From: Deltaproteobacteria bacterium RBG_13_61_14
GTDB taxonomy: Bacteria > RBG-13-61-14
Reading direction: 5' to 3'
DNA: 5,864 nt
Assembly (NCBI GenBank): GCA_001797815.1
Contig: MGQK01000132.1
Coordinates: 17,963 to 23,826 of the forward strand
The notes beneath the pieces are model-generated. The model was given only the letters and a program-made list of their open reading frames with translations, was not told where the DNA came from and made no database searches. The translations under genes and the position numbers were made by a program. Every line of letters starts with the position of its first letter. Within the stretch, counting starts at the first letter, position 1. Of this stretch, positions 1 through 5,792 are shown in pieces.

Positions 1-610
1 GGGCTCGCCGGTGCACGAAGACCTCCAGGTGATCGAATACAACGCCAACCATGCCAAGAAGGTAGTGGAAAAACTGCTCGGGTTCGCCCGGATCACCGAG
101 GGCATGGAAGACACGGTGGACTTGAACTACAGCGCGGAGACGGTGTTCAGCATCGTCAAGAATACGCTGATGACCAAGAAGATCGAACTGCGCATGAACC
201 TGCCGGAGAGACTGCCCCGGGTCAAGGGCGACCCCCGGGAGTTCCAGCAGGTGCTCTTCAACCTGATCAACAACTCGGTGGCGGCCATCGGGGACGCGGG
301 CGGCGTGCTCACCGTGTCGGCCCGGCCGGAGAACGGCTGGGTGAACGTGAGCGTGACCGACACCGGCGTGGGCATTCCCGACCGGATCAAGCCGCAGATC
401 TTCGACCCGTTTTTCACCACCAAGAAGGTGGGCGAGGGCACCGGCCTGGGCCTGTCCCTGTGCTACGGGATCGTCAAGAAATACGGGGGCAAGATCAGCT
501 TTACCTCATCCTCCCAAGAGGACTATCCCGAGCGGCCGAGCGGGACCACCTTTACCGTGTCGCTGCCGGTGGCGCCGGCCGCGGGGGAGGCGGGAGGAGA
601 AGCCCTCTAG
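1..610 (+). CDS. Sensor histidine kinase, C-terminal part (5' end outside window)
   Basis: This is the C-terminal 202 residues of a two-component histidine kinase. The frame is open through the left edge (first full codon at base 2), so the GTG at 11 is not taken as the start. Residues about 4-32 resemble the second helix of a dimerisation/HisKA domain, ending in a typical LLGFAR. The phospho-accepting His helix must lie upstream. A complete HATPase_c domain follows: N box at about 81-95 with Asn91 as the likely Mg-coordinating residue, G1 box DTGVG at 120-124, F box FDPFF at 134-138, and G2 box GEGTGLGL at 144-151. This domain binds ATP and phosphorylates the His; a neighbouring regulator then receives the phosphate. 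The last 12 residues are an Ala/Gly/Glu-rich tail. The response regulator starts 37 bases downstream on the same strand, suggesting a cognate pair. The sensed signal cannot be told because the sensory domain is not here. Confidence 0.95.
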   Translation, partial: GSPVHEDLQVIEYNANHAKKVVEKLLGFARITEGMEDTVDLNYSAETVFSIVKNTLMTKKIELRMNLPERLPRVKGDPREFQQVLFNLINNSVAAIGDAGGVLTVSARPENGWVNVSVTDTGVGIPDRIKPQIFDPFFTTKKVGEGTGLGLSLCYGIVKKYGGKISFTSSSQEDYPERPSGTTFTVSLPVAPAAGEAGGEAL

Positions 611-618
611 ACCAGCCG

Positions 619-632
619 GCCTCGGAGGAGGC
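619..632 (+). other. Small inverted repeat between kinase and regulator genes
   Basis: GCCTC (619-623) and GAGGC (628-632) form a 5-base-pair stem with a GGAG loop in the 37-base gap. No T-tract follows, so it is not a Rho-independent terminator. It lies just upstream of the AGGAG Shine-Dalgarno site at 636-640. A hairpin this short arises easily by chance in GC-rich DNA. Confidence 0.2.
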
Positions 633-647
633 GGAAGGAGACGTCGC

Positions 648-1202
648 ATGAAACAGCGAATCCTGGCGGTGGATGATGAGTTGCACATGCTCAAGCTCTT
701 GGAGCGGATCATCACCGAGAAAACGCCCTACGAGATCCTGACCACCAACAACTCCCTGGAGGTGCCGGGCCTCTTGGAGCAGGGCGGCTTTGACCTGATC
801 ATCACCGACCTGAAGATGCCGGGGCTGGATGGGATTGACATTTTGCGCTGGATCAAGGAAAAGGAGCGGCCGGAGGAGGTGATCATCATCACCGCCTTTG
901 GTTCGCTGGAGTCGGCGATCGAGGCGCTTTCCCGGGGAGTGTTTGACTACATCACCAAGCCGTTCAAGAAGGAGCAGATCATCTTCACCGTGGATCGGGC
1001 CATGCGCTGGCAGAAGTTGAAGCGGGAGGCGGCGCGGATCGGGGAGATCTTCCAGGTGGAGCCGTTTGAGAAGGCGCGCCAGGTCTTCGAGGCCGAATAC
1101 CTGCGCCGCCTGGCCGAGCGCTGCGGGGGGAATGAGCCGGCGATGGTCGAGCGCTCGGGACTTTCGCCCGCGACGGTCGCGGCGGCCCTTAAACCCATCT
1201 GA
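648..1202 (+). CDS. Response regulator, receiver domain plus Fis-like HTH, no AAA+ domain
   Basis: This is a 184-residue response regulator, probably the partner of the kinase just upstream. ATG 648 is preceded by AGGAG (636-640) at 7 bases. The receiver domain (about 4-120) has the full set of key residues: acidic pair Asp9-Asp10, phospho-acceptor Asp54 in IITDLKMPG, Thr82 in IITAFGS, and Lys104 in ITKPF. Its sequence style is that of NtrC-family receivers. After a short linker, residues about 139-184 resemble the Fis-type helix-turn-helix that ends NtrC-family activators: FEKARQVFEAEYLRRLAERCGGN, then the HTH. The roughly 240-residue AAA+ sigma-54-interacting domain that normally lies between is absent, so it should not activate sigma-54 promoters by ATP hydrolysis. 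The architecture is like RegA/ActR/PrrA-type regulators. The presumed recognition helix (SPATVAAAL) has few basic residues, so DNA binding is inferred rather than certain. The anion-transport operon begins 137 bases downstream and is a candidate target. Confidence 0.92.
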   Translation: MKQRILAVDDELHMLKLLERIITEKTPYEILTTNNSLEVPGLLEQGGFDLIITDLKMPGLDGIDILRWIKEKERPEEVIIITAFGSLESAIEALSRGVFDYITKPFKKEQIIFTVDRAMRWQKLKREAARIGEIFQVEPFEKARQVFEAEYLRRLAERCGGNEPAMVERSGLSPATVAAALKPI

Positions 1203-1227
1203 AAAATCCAGGGCGGAAGGGGGGGTA

Positions 1228-1265
1228 AGCCGGAAAAGGAAAATCGGCTGACCGGAAAGGTCGGC
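1228..1265 (+). other. Two overlapping inverted repeats, possible alternative RNA hairpins
   Basis: Hairpin A pairs 1228-1233 (AGCCGG) with 1244-1249 (TCGGCT) around the purine-only loop AAAAGGAAAA; the innermost pair is G-U. Hairpin B pairs 1247-1253 (GCTGACC) with 1259-1265 (GGTCGGC) around GGAAA, with one G-U pair. The two share bases 1247-1249. They can therefore exclude each other, or stack end to end if B shortens to 4 pairs (1250-1253 with 1259-1262). No T-tract follows B, so neither is a standard terminator. Function is unknown. Confidence 0.35.
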
Positions 1266-1324
1266 GCAACCACGACACCGGATCGAAGGCAGCTTGAGGT
1301 CAACCGCGTGGAATCCCGAAGTTC

Positions 1325-1330
1325 AAGGAG
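1325..1330 (+). promoter_or_regulatory. Ribosome-binding site of the TSUP permease gene
   Basis: AAGGAG lies 9 bases before ATG 1340. It supports this start over other in-frame candidates and marks the start of the five-gene unit. Confidence 0.8.
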
Positions 1331-1339
1331 TGAAAAACC

Positions 1340-2278
1340 ATGAATGTCTATTTACCCATTGCGGACATGAGCATCAACCTCTTCCTGGTCGTCGGGATCG
1401 GCGCCCTGGTCGGGTTCCTCTCCGGCCTGTTCGGCGTCGGCGGAGGCTTTTTGCTCACCCCGTTGATGATGATGATCGGCATCCCGCCCGCCGTGGCCGC
1501 GGCCTCGGACTCGAACCAGATCGTGGCCGGCGCGTCCTCCGGCGCCTTCGCCCACTGGCGGATGGGCAACGTGGATTTCAAGATGGGTCTCACCATCCTG
1601 GTCGGCGGCATCGCCGGCGGCACCCTGGGCGTGCAGGTGGTCAAAATCCTGCGGGCGGTCGGCAATTTCGAGTTCGCCATGAAGCTGATCTACGTGTTCA
1701 TGCTCGGCTTGGTCGGCGGGGCCATGCTCATCGAGAGCCTGAGCACCCTGCGCAAGATCCGGATGGAGGTCTCGGCCGCGCCGCCCCAGTTCAGCGAGCC
1801 GCGGCTGAGCCGACTCTTCCGCCGACTGCCGCTGCAGATGACCTTTCGCAAGTCCCGGCTCAAGACTTCGGCCATCTTTCCCTTTGCCATCGGCTTCGCG
1901 GTCGGCTTCCTGGCCGCCATGCTGGGCGTGGGCGGCGGCTTCATCATGATCCCGGCCATGATCTACATCATCGGCATGCCCACCATCACCGCGGTGGGAA
2001 CCGACCTCTTCCAGATCGTGCTCACCTCGGCCAACGTCACCTTCCAGCAGGCCATGACCAACCACACCGTGGACATCCTCCTCGCGCTGTGCCTCTTGCT
2101 CGGCTCCACTTTCGGCGCTCAGATCGGGGCGCGGGCGAGCAAGCTGTTCCGGGGCGAGCAAATCCGGGTCCTGCTCTCGGTCATTGTCCTGGCCATGATG
2201 GTCAAGCTCTTGCTGGACCTGGTGCTGACCCCGGATAATCTGATCAGCTTTGCCAAGGGCGTCTCTGGAGGACACTGA
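1340..2278 (+). CDS. TSUP-family (TauE/SafE-like) anion permease
   Basis: This 312-residue integral membrane protein belongs to the TSUP family, whose members move sulfite, sulfoacetate, thiosulfate or related sulfur or organic anions across the inner membrane. It shows the family's internal duplication. GFLSGLFGVGGGFLLTPLM (25-43) matches GFLAAMLGVGGGFIMIPAM (189-207). The segment GIPPAVAAASDSNQIV (47-62) likewise matches GMPTITAVGTDLFQIV (212-227). About eight membrane segments are visible. A hydrophilic, Arg/Lys-rich linker (about 134-176) joins the halves and is probably cytoplasmic, which is rather long for the family. ATG 1340 has a good ribosome site. The stop codon overlaps the next start by one base (TGATG), which indicates translational coupling. 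From memory, TSUP genes are often adjacent to TIGR02186 genes in alphaproteobacteria, which matches the next gene here. The substrate and direction of transport cannot be read from sequence; the family assignment is secure. Confidence 0.93.
   Translation: MNVYLPIADMSINLFLVVGIGALVGFLSGLFGVGGGFLLTPLMMMIGIPPAVAAASDSNQIVAGASSGAFAHWRMGNVDFKMGLTILVGGIAGGTLGVQVVKILRAVGNFEFAMKLIYVFMLGLVGGAMLIESLSTLRKIRMEVSAAPPQFSEPRLSRLFRRLPLQMTFRKSRLKTSAIFPFAIGFAVGFLAAMLGVGGGFIMIPAMIYIIGMPTITAVGTDLFQIVLTSANVTFQQAMTNHTVDILLALCLLLGSTFGAQIGARASKLFRGEQIRVLLSVIVLAMMVKLLLDLVLTPDNLISFAKGVSGGH
2267..2271 (+). promoter_or_regulatory. Ribosome-binding site inside the 3' end of the TSUP gene
   Basis: GGAGG lies 6 bases before ATG 2278 and is read at the same time as the last codons of the permease. 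The 14-base junction 2267-2280 reappears with one base change at 3139-3152. Confidence 0.8.
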
Positions 2279-3150
2279 TGAAAACTAAAGCCCTTGCCGG
2301 TAAAAGTCGCCGCCTCGGGGCCGGCGCGGTTTTAGGTCTGCTGCTCGCGGGGTTGATCCTGGTCAAGGCCCGGGCCGGGACCGAGGTCACCCCGGGGCCG
2401 AGTCCGGCCGCCGCACTCGAGGCGCTCGCCCAGCCGGCCGCGGCCAACGACGTGGTGACCGATTGCTCCAAGGATGAGATTCAAGTGGGCATCAACTATC
2501 GGGGGGACCGGATCGACTTTTTCGGCACCCTGGGCGACTCCGGGGCGGACGCGGTGATCGTCAAGCTCACCAGCCCCGCGGAGACCGTGAAGCTCAACCA
2601 GAAGGGCCGGGTGGGACCGGTCTGGATGAACGTCAAGCAGCACACGGTGGAGAGCGTGCCTTTCATCTACCAGATCAGCGCCTCGGACCGGCTGGACCAG
2701 ATCCTGTCGCCCGAGTTGGAGCAGAAGCTGGGCATCGGGTTCGAGGCGCTCAAGGGGCGGATGGTCATCCACACCACCAAGGGCGAAGCGGAGCCGGCCG
2801 ATGCGGAGATCGTGTTCCAGGGCCTGTTGAAGCTGAAGCAAAAAGAAGGTCTCTACAAGATCAATGAGGAGAACCGGATCAAGATCAAGCAGGGGGTGCT
2901 CTTCCGGCATCGCATCGTCTTTCCCGCGGCAAGCAAAGAAGGGGATTACCTGGTGGAGACTTACCTGTTCCGGCAGGGCCGCCTGCTCCAGACCGTGACC
3001 GACACCATCCACGTCCAAAAGGTGGGCCTGGAAGCCAAGCTGGTGCGCTGGGCGCAAGAGCGGCCCAAGCTCTACGGTCTGGCCGCGGTGGTGATCGCTC
3101 TGGGGGCCGGGCTGTTGGTCGGCTTCATCTTCAAGGGAGGAGGACATTGA
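2278..3150 (+). CDS. TIGR02186/Alph_Pro_TM-like membrane-anchored protein
   Basis: This 290-residue protein has a hydrophobic N-terminal segment (about 13-30, after a basic KSRR) that looks like a signal peptide, with possible cleavage after ARA near 33. A large soluble domain (about 60-262) and a single C-terminal membrane helix (about 265-286) follow. I recognise the pattern of the TIGR02186 family (Pfam Alph_Pro_TM): a DRIDFFG segment near 77-83, AVIVKLTSP then PVWMN near 92-118, VPFIYQISAS near 127-136, VLFRHRIVFP near 207-216, GDYLVETYLFRQG near 222-234, and VQKVGLE followed by RPKLYGLAAVV before the helix. The soluble part is predicted to face the periplasm and is strand-rich. No enzymatic motif is seen. 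Its biochemical function is unknown. Coupling to the TSUP permease by a TGATG overlap suggests it is a partner or accessory subunit of that transporter. Residues 34-58 form an Ala/Pro-rich linker. Family call by pattern memory, not by alignment. Confidence 0.75.
   Translation: MKTKALAGKSRRLGAGAVLGLLLAGLILVKARAGTEVTPGPSPAAALEALAQPAAANDVVTDCSKDEIQVGINYRGDRIDFFGTLGDSGADAVIVKLTSPAETVKLNQKGRVGPVWMNVKQHTVESVPFIYQISASDRLDQILSPELEQKLGIGFEALKGRMVIHTTKGEAEPADAEIVFQGLLKLKQKEGLYKINEENRIKIKQGVLFRHRIVFPAASKEGDYLVETYLFRQGRLLQTVTDTIHVQKVGLEAKLVRWAQERPKLYGLAAVVIALGAGLLVGFIFKGGGH
3136..3143 (+). promoter_or_regulatory. Ribosome-binding site deciding the start of the universal stress protein
   Basis: Two overlapping GGAGG copies (3136-3140 and 3139-3143) precede the start. 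The second is 6 bases from ATG 3150 but only 3 bases from the in-frame TTG 3147. This favours ATG 3150, giving a 1-base TGATG overlap with the upstream stop codon, the same layout as the preceding gene pair. Confidence 0.75.
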
Positions 3151-3629
3151 TGGTCGCCGAGTTAAAACGGATCATGGTCGCCACCGACGGGAGCAAGGCG
3201 GCCGAGCACGCCGTGCGCTATGCGGCGCGCCTGGCCAAGCGGCGGGGCACGGAACTGGTGATCTTGCATATCGTGAGTTACAAGCGGGTGGGCTACTGGG
3301 CCTTTATTGACGGACATTTCAAGAAGGAGCTGATCCTGGCCGCGAGCAAGATCGTGGATGCGGCCGAGGCCCTGGTTAAGGAGTACGAGGTGGCGTGCTC
3401 CCGCGTGATCCGGGAGGCGGAGAAGTTGCCGCACCTGGCCATTGTGGACGTGCTCGAGGAACGCAAGGACATCTGGGTGCTGGTCCTGGGCGACAAGGGC
3501 CAGGACTTCGAGGACCGCCAGACCCTGGGGTCCACCACCCACGGAGTGCTGCACGAGTTGTCCCGGCGCCAGATCCCGGTGCCGCTGCTGGTCGTTCCCT
3601 ATGTGGAAGGGGTCGAGTTGACCGTCTGA
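3150..3629 (+). CDS. Universal stress protein (UspA family), ATP-binding type
   Basis: This 159-residue cytoplasmic protein is a single Usp domain of normal family length. It opens with beta-strand RIMVATDGS (Asp13 in the position that contacts adenine). The nucleotide-binding signature G-2x-G-9x-G-S/T is complete: Gly114-Asp-Lys-Gly117, nine residues, then Gly127-Ser-Thr. It closes with the typical VPLLVVPY strand. It should therefore be an ATP-binding member rather than the non-binding UspA type. Start: ATG 3150 is preferred to TTG 3147, which would add one Met, because of ribosome-site spacing. Translation is probably coupled to the TIGR02186-like gene. In operons with transporters, Usp proteins are commonly thought to act as nucleotide-dependent regulators. 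That role here, on the TSUP or DASS transporter, is inferred from position only. The middle (about 46-100) is less typical and helix-rich. Confidence 0.93.
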   Translation: MVAELKRIMVATDGSKAAEHAVRYAARLAKRRGTELVILHIVSYKRVGYWAFIDGHFKKELILAASKIVDAAEALVKEYEVACSRVIREAEKLPHLAIVDVLEERKDIWVLVLGDKGQDFEDRQTLGSTTHGVLHELSRRQIPVPLLVVPYVEGVELTV

Positions 3630-3630
3630 G

Positions 3631-3643
3631 CCGGCGCGGCCGG
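3631..3643 (+). other. GC-only hairpin just after the universal stress protein gene
   Basis: CCGGC (3631-3635) pairs with GCCGG (3639-3643) around a 3-base loop, starting 2 bases after the stop codon TGA (3627-3629). No T-tract follows. It could slow exonucleases or partly insulate the first three genes from the last two, but such short GC palindromes are frequent in this base composition. Confidence 0.3.
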
Positions 3644-3681
3644 AGGGTCGCCATCAAGAGGCAACCTGAAACGATCACGAA

Positions 3682-3687
3682 AAGGAG
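3682..3687 (+). promoter_or_regulatory. Ribosome-binding site of the CBS protein gene
   Basis: AAGGAG lies 7 bases before ATG 3695, within a purine-rich run. It fixes the start there, although the frame stays open far upstream inside the universal stress protein gene. Confidence 0.8.
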
Positions 3688-3694
3688 AAGAGAG

Positions 3695-4219
3695 ATGGAA
3701 ACAAAACGGGCGGGCGATTTGATGATCCCCCTGGACAGATACCCGCACATCCCCTACTGGTTCACGCTTCGCCAGGCCATGGTGGAGATGGAAAAGTCGG
3801 AAATCGAGATCGATGGCCGCAAATCCCTGCCCCGGGTGGTGCTGGTCTTTGACGAGACTTACCGGCTCCTGGGCATGATCCGCCGGCGCGACATCCTGCG
3901 CGGACTGGAGCCCAGCTTCTTGACCAGCCAGCCGCTCGAATACCGGAAAAAGCTGTTCGACGTGAAAATGGACCCCAACCTGTCCATGCTTTCGCCCGAA
4001 AGGCTGCTCGAGGGCCTGCGCGAGCGGGCCGAGCGGCCGGTGCGGGACGTGATGCGCCCCATCCAGGTGACCGTGGAATTCGAGGACCACATGGTCAAGG
4101 TCATTTACGAGATGGTGGACAACAACTTGAGCCTGCTCCCGGTCCTGCAAAACGGCAAAGTGGTCGGCGTGGTGCGTTCGGTGGACGTGTTTCACGAAAT
4201 TGCCCAGCTCTTGCTCTGA
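3695..4219 (+). CDS. Stand-alone tandem CBS-domain protein
   Basis: This 174-residue soluble protein consists of two CBS motifs forming one Bateman module. The first spans about 5-72: AGDLMIPLDRYPHI, then the helix TLRQAMVEM, then PRVVLVFDETYRLLGMIRRRDIL. The second spans about 115-173: PVRDVMRPIQVTV, then LSLLPVLQNGKVVGVVRSVDVFHEI. A charged segment (about 73-114) joins them. CBS pairs usually bind AMP, ATP, SAM or related ligands. In the consensus G-h-h-S/T-x-x-D ligand motif, both copies keep Asp (Asp66 and Asp164, which normally binds ribose) but have Arg at the S/T position (Arg63 and Arg161). No catalytic or membrane domain is fused, so it is most likely a regulatory partner that senses a nucleotide or ligand. 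The neighbouring universal stress protein and DASS transporter genes are the obvious candidates to work with. The DASS gene follows after 27 bases. Confidence 0.9.
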   Translation: METKRAGDLMIPLDRYPHIPYWFTLRQAMVEMEKSEIEIDGRKSLPRVVLVFDETYRLLGMIRRRDILRGLEPSFLTSQPLEYRKKLFDVKMDPNLSMLSPERLLEGLRERAERPVRDVMRPIQVTVEFEDHMVKVIYEMVDNNLSLLPVLQNGKVVGVVRSVDVFHEIAQLLL

Positions 4220-4228
4220 GCTCGGAAC

Positions 4229-4236
4229 AGAGGGGA
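4229..4236 (+). promoter_or_regulatory. Ribosome-binding site of the DASS transporter gene
   Basis: The purine-rich AGAGGGGA (4229-4236) sits 10 bases before ATG 4247. It is a weaker match and slightly longer spacing than at the other genes of the unit, which may lower translation of this large membrane protein. Confidence 0.6.
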
Positions 4237-4246
4237 TAGTCGGAAA

Positions 4247-5767
4247 ATGGATCAAAAAAGTCAAGAGCCTCGCCGCAGCGGGCTGCCGCCGATGCCCGAG
4301 GACATCTACTTAGCCAAGGCCGAAAAGCGCCTGGACCTGAAACGAGTCTTCTTTATCCTTCTAGGAATCGCCTTGTTTTGCCTGGTCTATTGGGCGCCTC
4401 CGGTGAAAGACGCGATTGACCCCGCGGGAAAAGCCTTCCCCCTCACCTACGAGGGCAAGGCCGCGCTCGCCCTGTTCCTGCTCGCCGCCACCTGGTGGGT
4501 CTTTGAGGTAGTTCCCATCGGAGTGACCGCCATCCTCATCGGCGTGGTCCAGGCCCTGTTCCTGATCCGGCCGGCCAAGGCCGCCTTCACCGATTTCATG
4601 GACCCCTCGGTGTGGTTTATCTTCGCCTCGCTCGTGATCGGCAAGGTCTTTACCAAGACCGGGCTGACCCAGCGCATGGCTTACAAGATGCTGGTCCTGG
4701 TGGGCGAGCGCACCAGCATGATCTACCTGGGCTGCTTCTTTATCGTCGCCGCCCTCACCCTGATCATGGCCCACACCGCGGTGGCCGCCACCGTGTTCCC
4801 CCTGCTCATGGCCATTTACGGGCTTTACGAGGAAGGAGACAAGCCGACCAAGTTCGGCAAGGGCCTGTTCATCGGCATGGCCTTTGCCGCCGGCGCCGGC
4901 AGCGTGGTCACCCTGCTCGGCGCGGCCCGGGGCGCGGTGGCCATCGGCTTTTTCAAGGACATGGCCGGCCGCGAAATCACGTTCTTCGAGCTCTCTTATT
5001 ACATGTTTCCCATCGGCTGGCTGATGGTCTTCCTGGTCTGGCTGCTGATCCTGGTCTTCTTCCGGCCGGAGAAAAGCACCATCCCCGGTCTGCGCGAGCG
5101 GGCCCAAGCGCTGTATGCGCGGCTGGGCAGGATTTCTCGCACCGAAGTCCTGGCCCTGGTGATCGTGTTCTCCACCATCCTGGTCTTGAGCCTGCGGTCC
5201 TTCTTCCCGGTCCTCAACCCCCTGGACAAAAGCGCCATCATCCTGGTCTCCACCCTGCTCTTCTTCGTCTTCAAAATCCTGGACCTCGACGACCTCGAAA
5301 CCATCCCCTGGAACATCGCCCTGCTCTTCGGCGGGGCCATGAGCATCGGCTTCTGCCTCTGGCAGACCGGCGCCGCCAACTGGCTCGCGGTCAAGTGGCT
5401 CTCCCTGTTCCAGCACGCCCACTGGATCATCTTCGTGCTCGGCATCGCCTTCTTCTGTATGGTCATGACCAACTTCATCATGAACGTGGCCGCCATCGCC
5501 ATCACCATGCCCATCGCGCTGGCCATCGCCCCCTACCTGGGCGTGGCCCCCGAGGTGATCCTCTTCGCCTCTCTCGCCACCGCGGGCATGCCCTTCCTGC
5601 TCCTGATCGGAGCCGCGCCCAACGCCATTGCCTATGGCTCCAACCAGTTCACCTCCGGCGAGTTCTTCAAGGCCGGCATCCCCGCCAGTATCATCCTGAT
5701 GGCCGTGCTCGCACTCTTCGTCTGGCTGATCTGGCCGCTGATGGGCATGCCGGTCCTGCTCAAGTAG
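4247..5767 (+). CDS. DASS/SLC13-family anion transporter, atypical motifs
   Basis: This 506-residue inner-membrane protein has about 11-12 hydrophobic segments after a hydrophilic N-terminal tail of about 32 residues. It resembles the divalent anion:Na+ symporter (SLC13) family, whose members carry dicarboxylates, citrate or sulfate. Family landmarks are WWVFEVVPIGVTAILIG (83-99), DPSVWFIFASLVIGK (119-133), WNIALLFGGAMSIGF (355-369), and GAAPNAIAYGSNQF (455-468), followed by GEFFKAGIPAS. It departs from well-studied members at conserved ion and substrate sites. Where SNT is expected it has AHT (175-177) in the first repeat and MNV (412-414) in the second. The first-repeat equivalent of GTPPN reads GAARG (225-229), with no proline or asparagine. 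The protein is full length with no frameshift, so these look like functional divergence, not decay. It ends the operon. Sodium coupling and substrate are uncertain; membership in the wider ion-transporter superfamily is firm. Confidence 0.88.
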   Translation: MDQKSQEPRRSGLPPMPEDIYLAKAEKRLDLKRVFFILLGIALFCLVYWAPPVKDAIDPAGKAFPLTYEGKAALALFLLAATWWVFEVVPIGVTAILIGVVQALFLIRPAKAAFTDFMDPSVWFIFASLVIGKVFTKTGLTQRMAYKMLVLVGERTSMIYLGCFFIVAALTLIMAHTAVAATVFPLLMAIYGLYEEGDKPTKFGKGLFIGMAFAAGAGSVVTLLGAARGAVAIGFFKDMAGREITFFELSYYMFPIGWLMVFLVWLLILVFFRPEKSTIPGLRERAQALYARLGRISRTEVLALVIVFSTILVLSLRSFFPVLNPLDKSAIILVSTLLFFVFKILDLDDLETIPWNIALLFGGAMSIGFCLWQTGAANWLAVKWLSLFQHAHWIIFVLGIAFFCMVMTNFIMNVAAIAITMPIALAIAPYLGVAPEVILFASLATAGMPFLLLIGAAPNAIAYGSNQFTSGEFFKAGIPASIILMAVLALFVWLIWPLMGMPVLLK

Positions 5768-5792
5768 GCCGGGGACGGAATCCGCTTCAACC

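Larger units (their letters stand above)
1203..1339 (+). other. Non-coding leader upstream of the transporter operon
   Basis: This 137-base gap separates the regulator from the five-gene transport unit. The first part (about 1203-1260) is rich in G and A runs. It contains two overlapping inverted repeats (annotated separately) and ends with an AAGGAG ribosome-binding site. I searched by eye for sigma-70 and sigma-54 promoters and found none convincing. It also lacks a hairpin followed by a T-tract, so transcription could run through from the two-component genes. A structured RNA leader or a regulator-dependent promoter with poor consensus remains possible. Confidence 0.5.

Noticed and set aside
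1234-1310. Resemblance to a cyclic-di-GMP-I (GEMM) or cobalamin riboswitch
   Set aside because: A GGAAA-capped hairpin followed by GGCGCAACCACG recalls parts of these aptamers. However, the conserved GGCAAACC upstream strand, the CAAAGCC core and a proper 3' helix are missing. A cmscan hit above the Rfam threshold would reverse this.
1203-1339. Sigma-54 or sigma-70 promoter for the transport operon
   Set aside because: No GG-N10-GC element with flanking TGGCAC/TTGC was found. The TTGAGG at 1294-1299 has no -10-like hexamer at 16-18 bases.
3395-3694. N-terminal extension of the CBS protein into the universal stress protein gene
   Set aside because: The extension is Arg/Gly/Pro-rich noise in the wrong frame of a clear gene. 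ATG 3695 has an AAGGAG site and starts right at the CBS domain.
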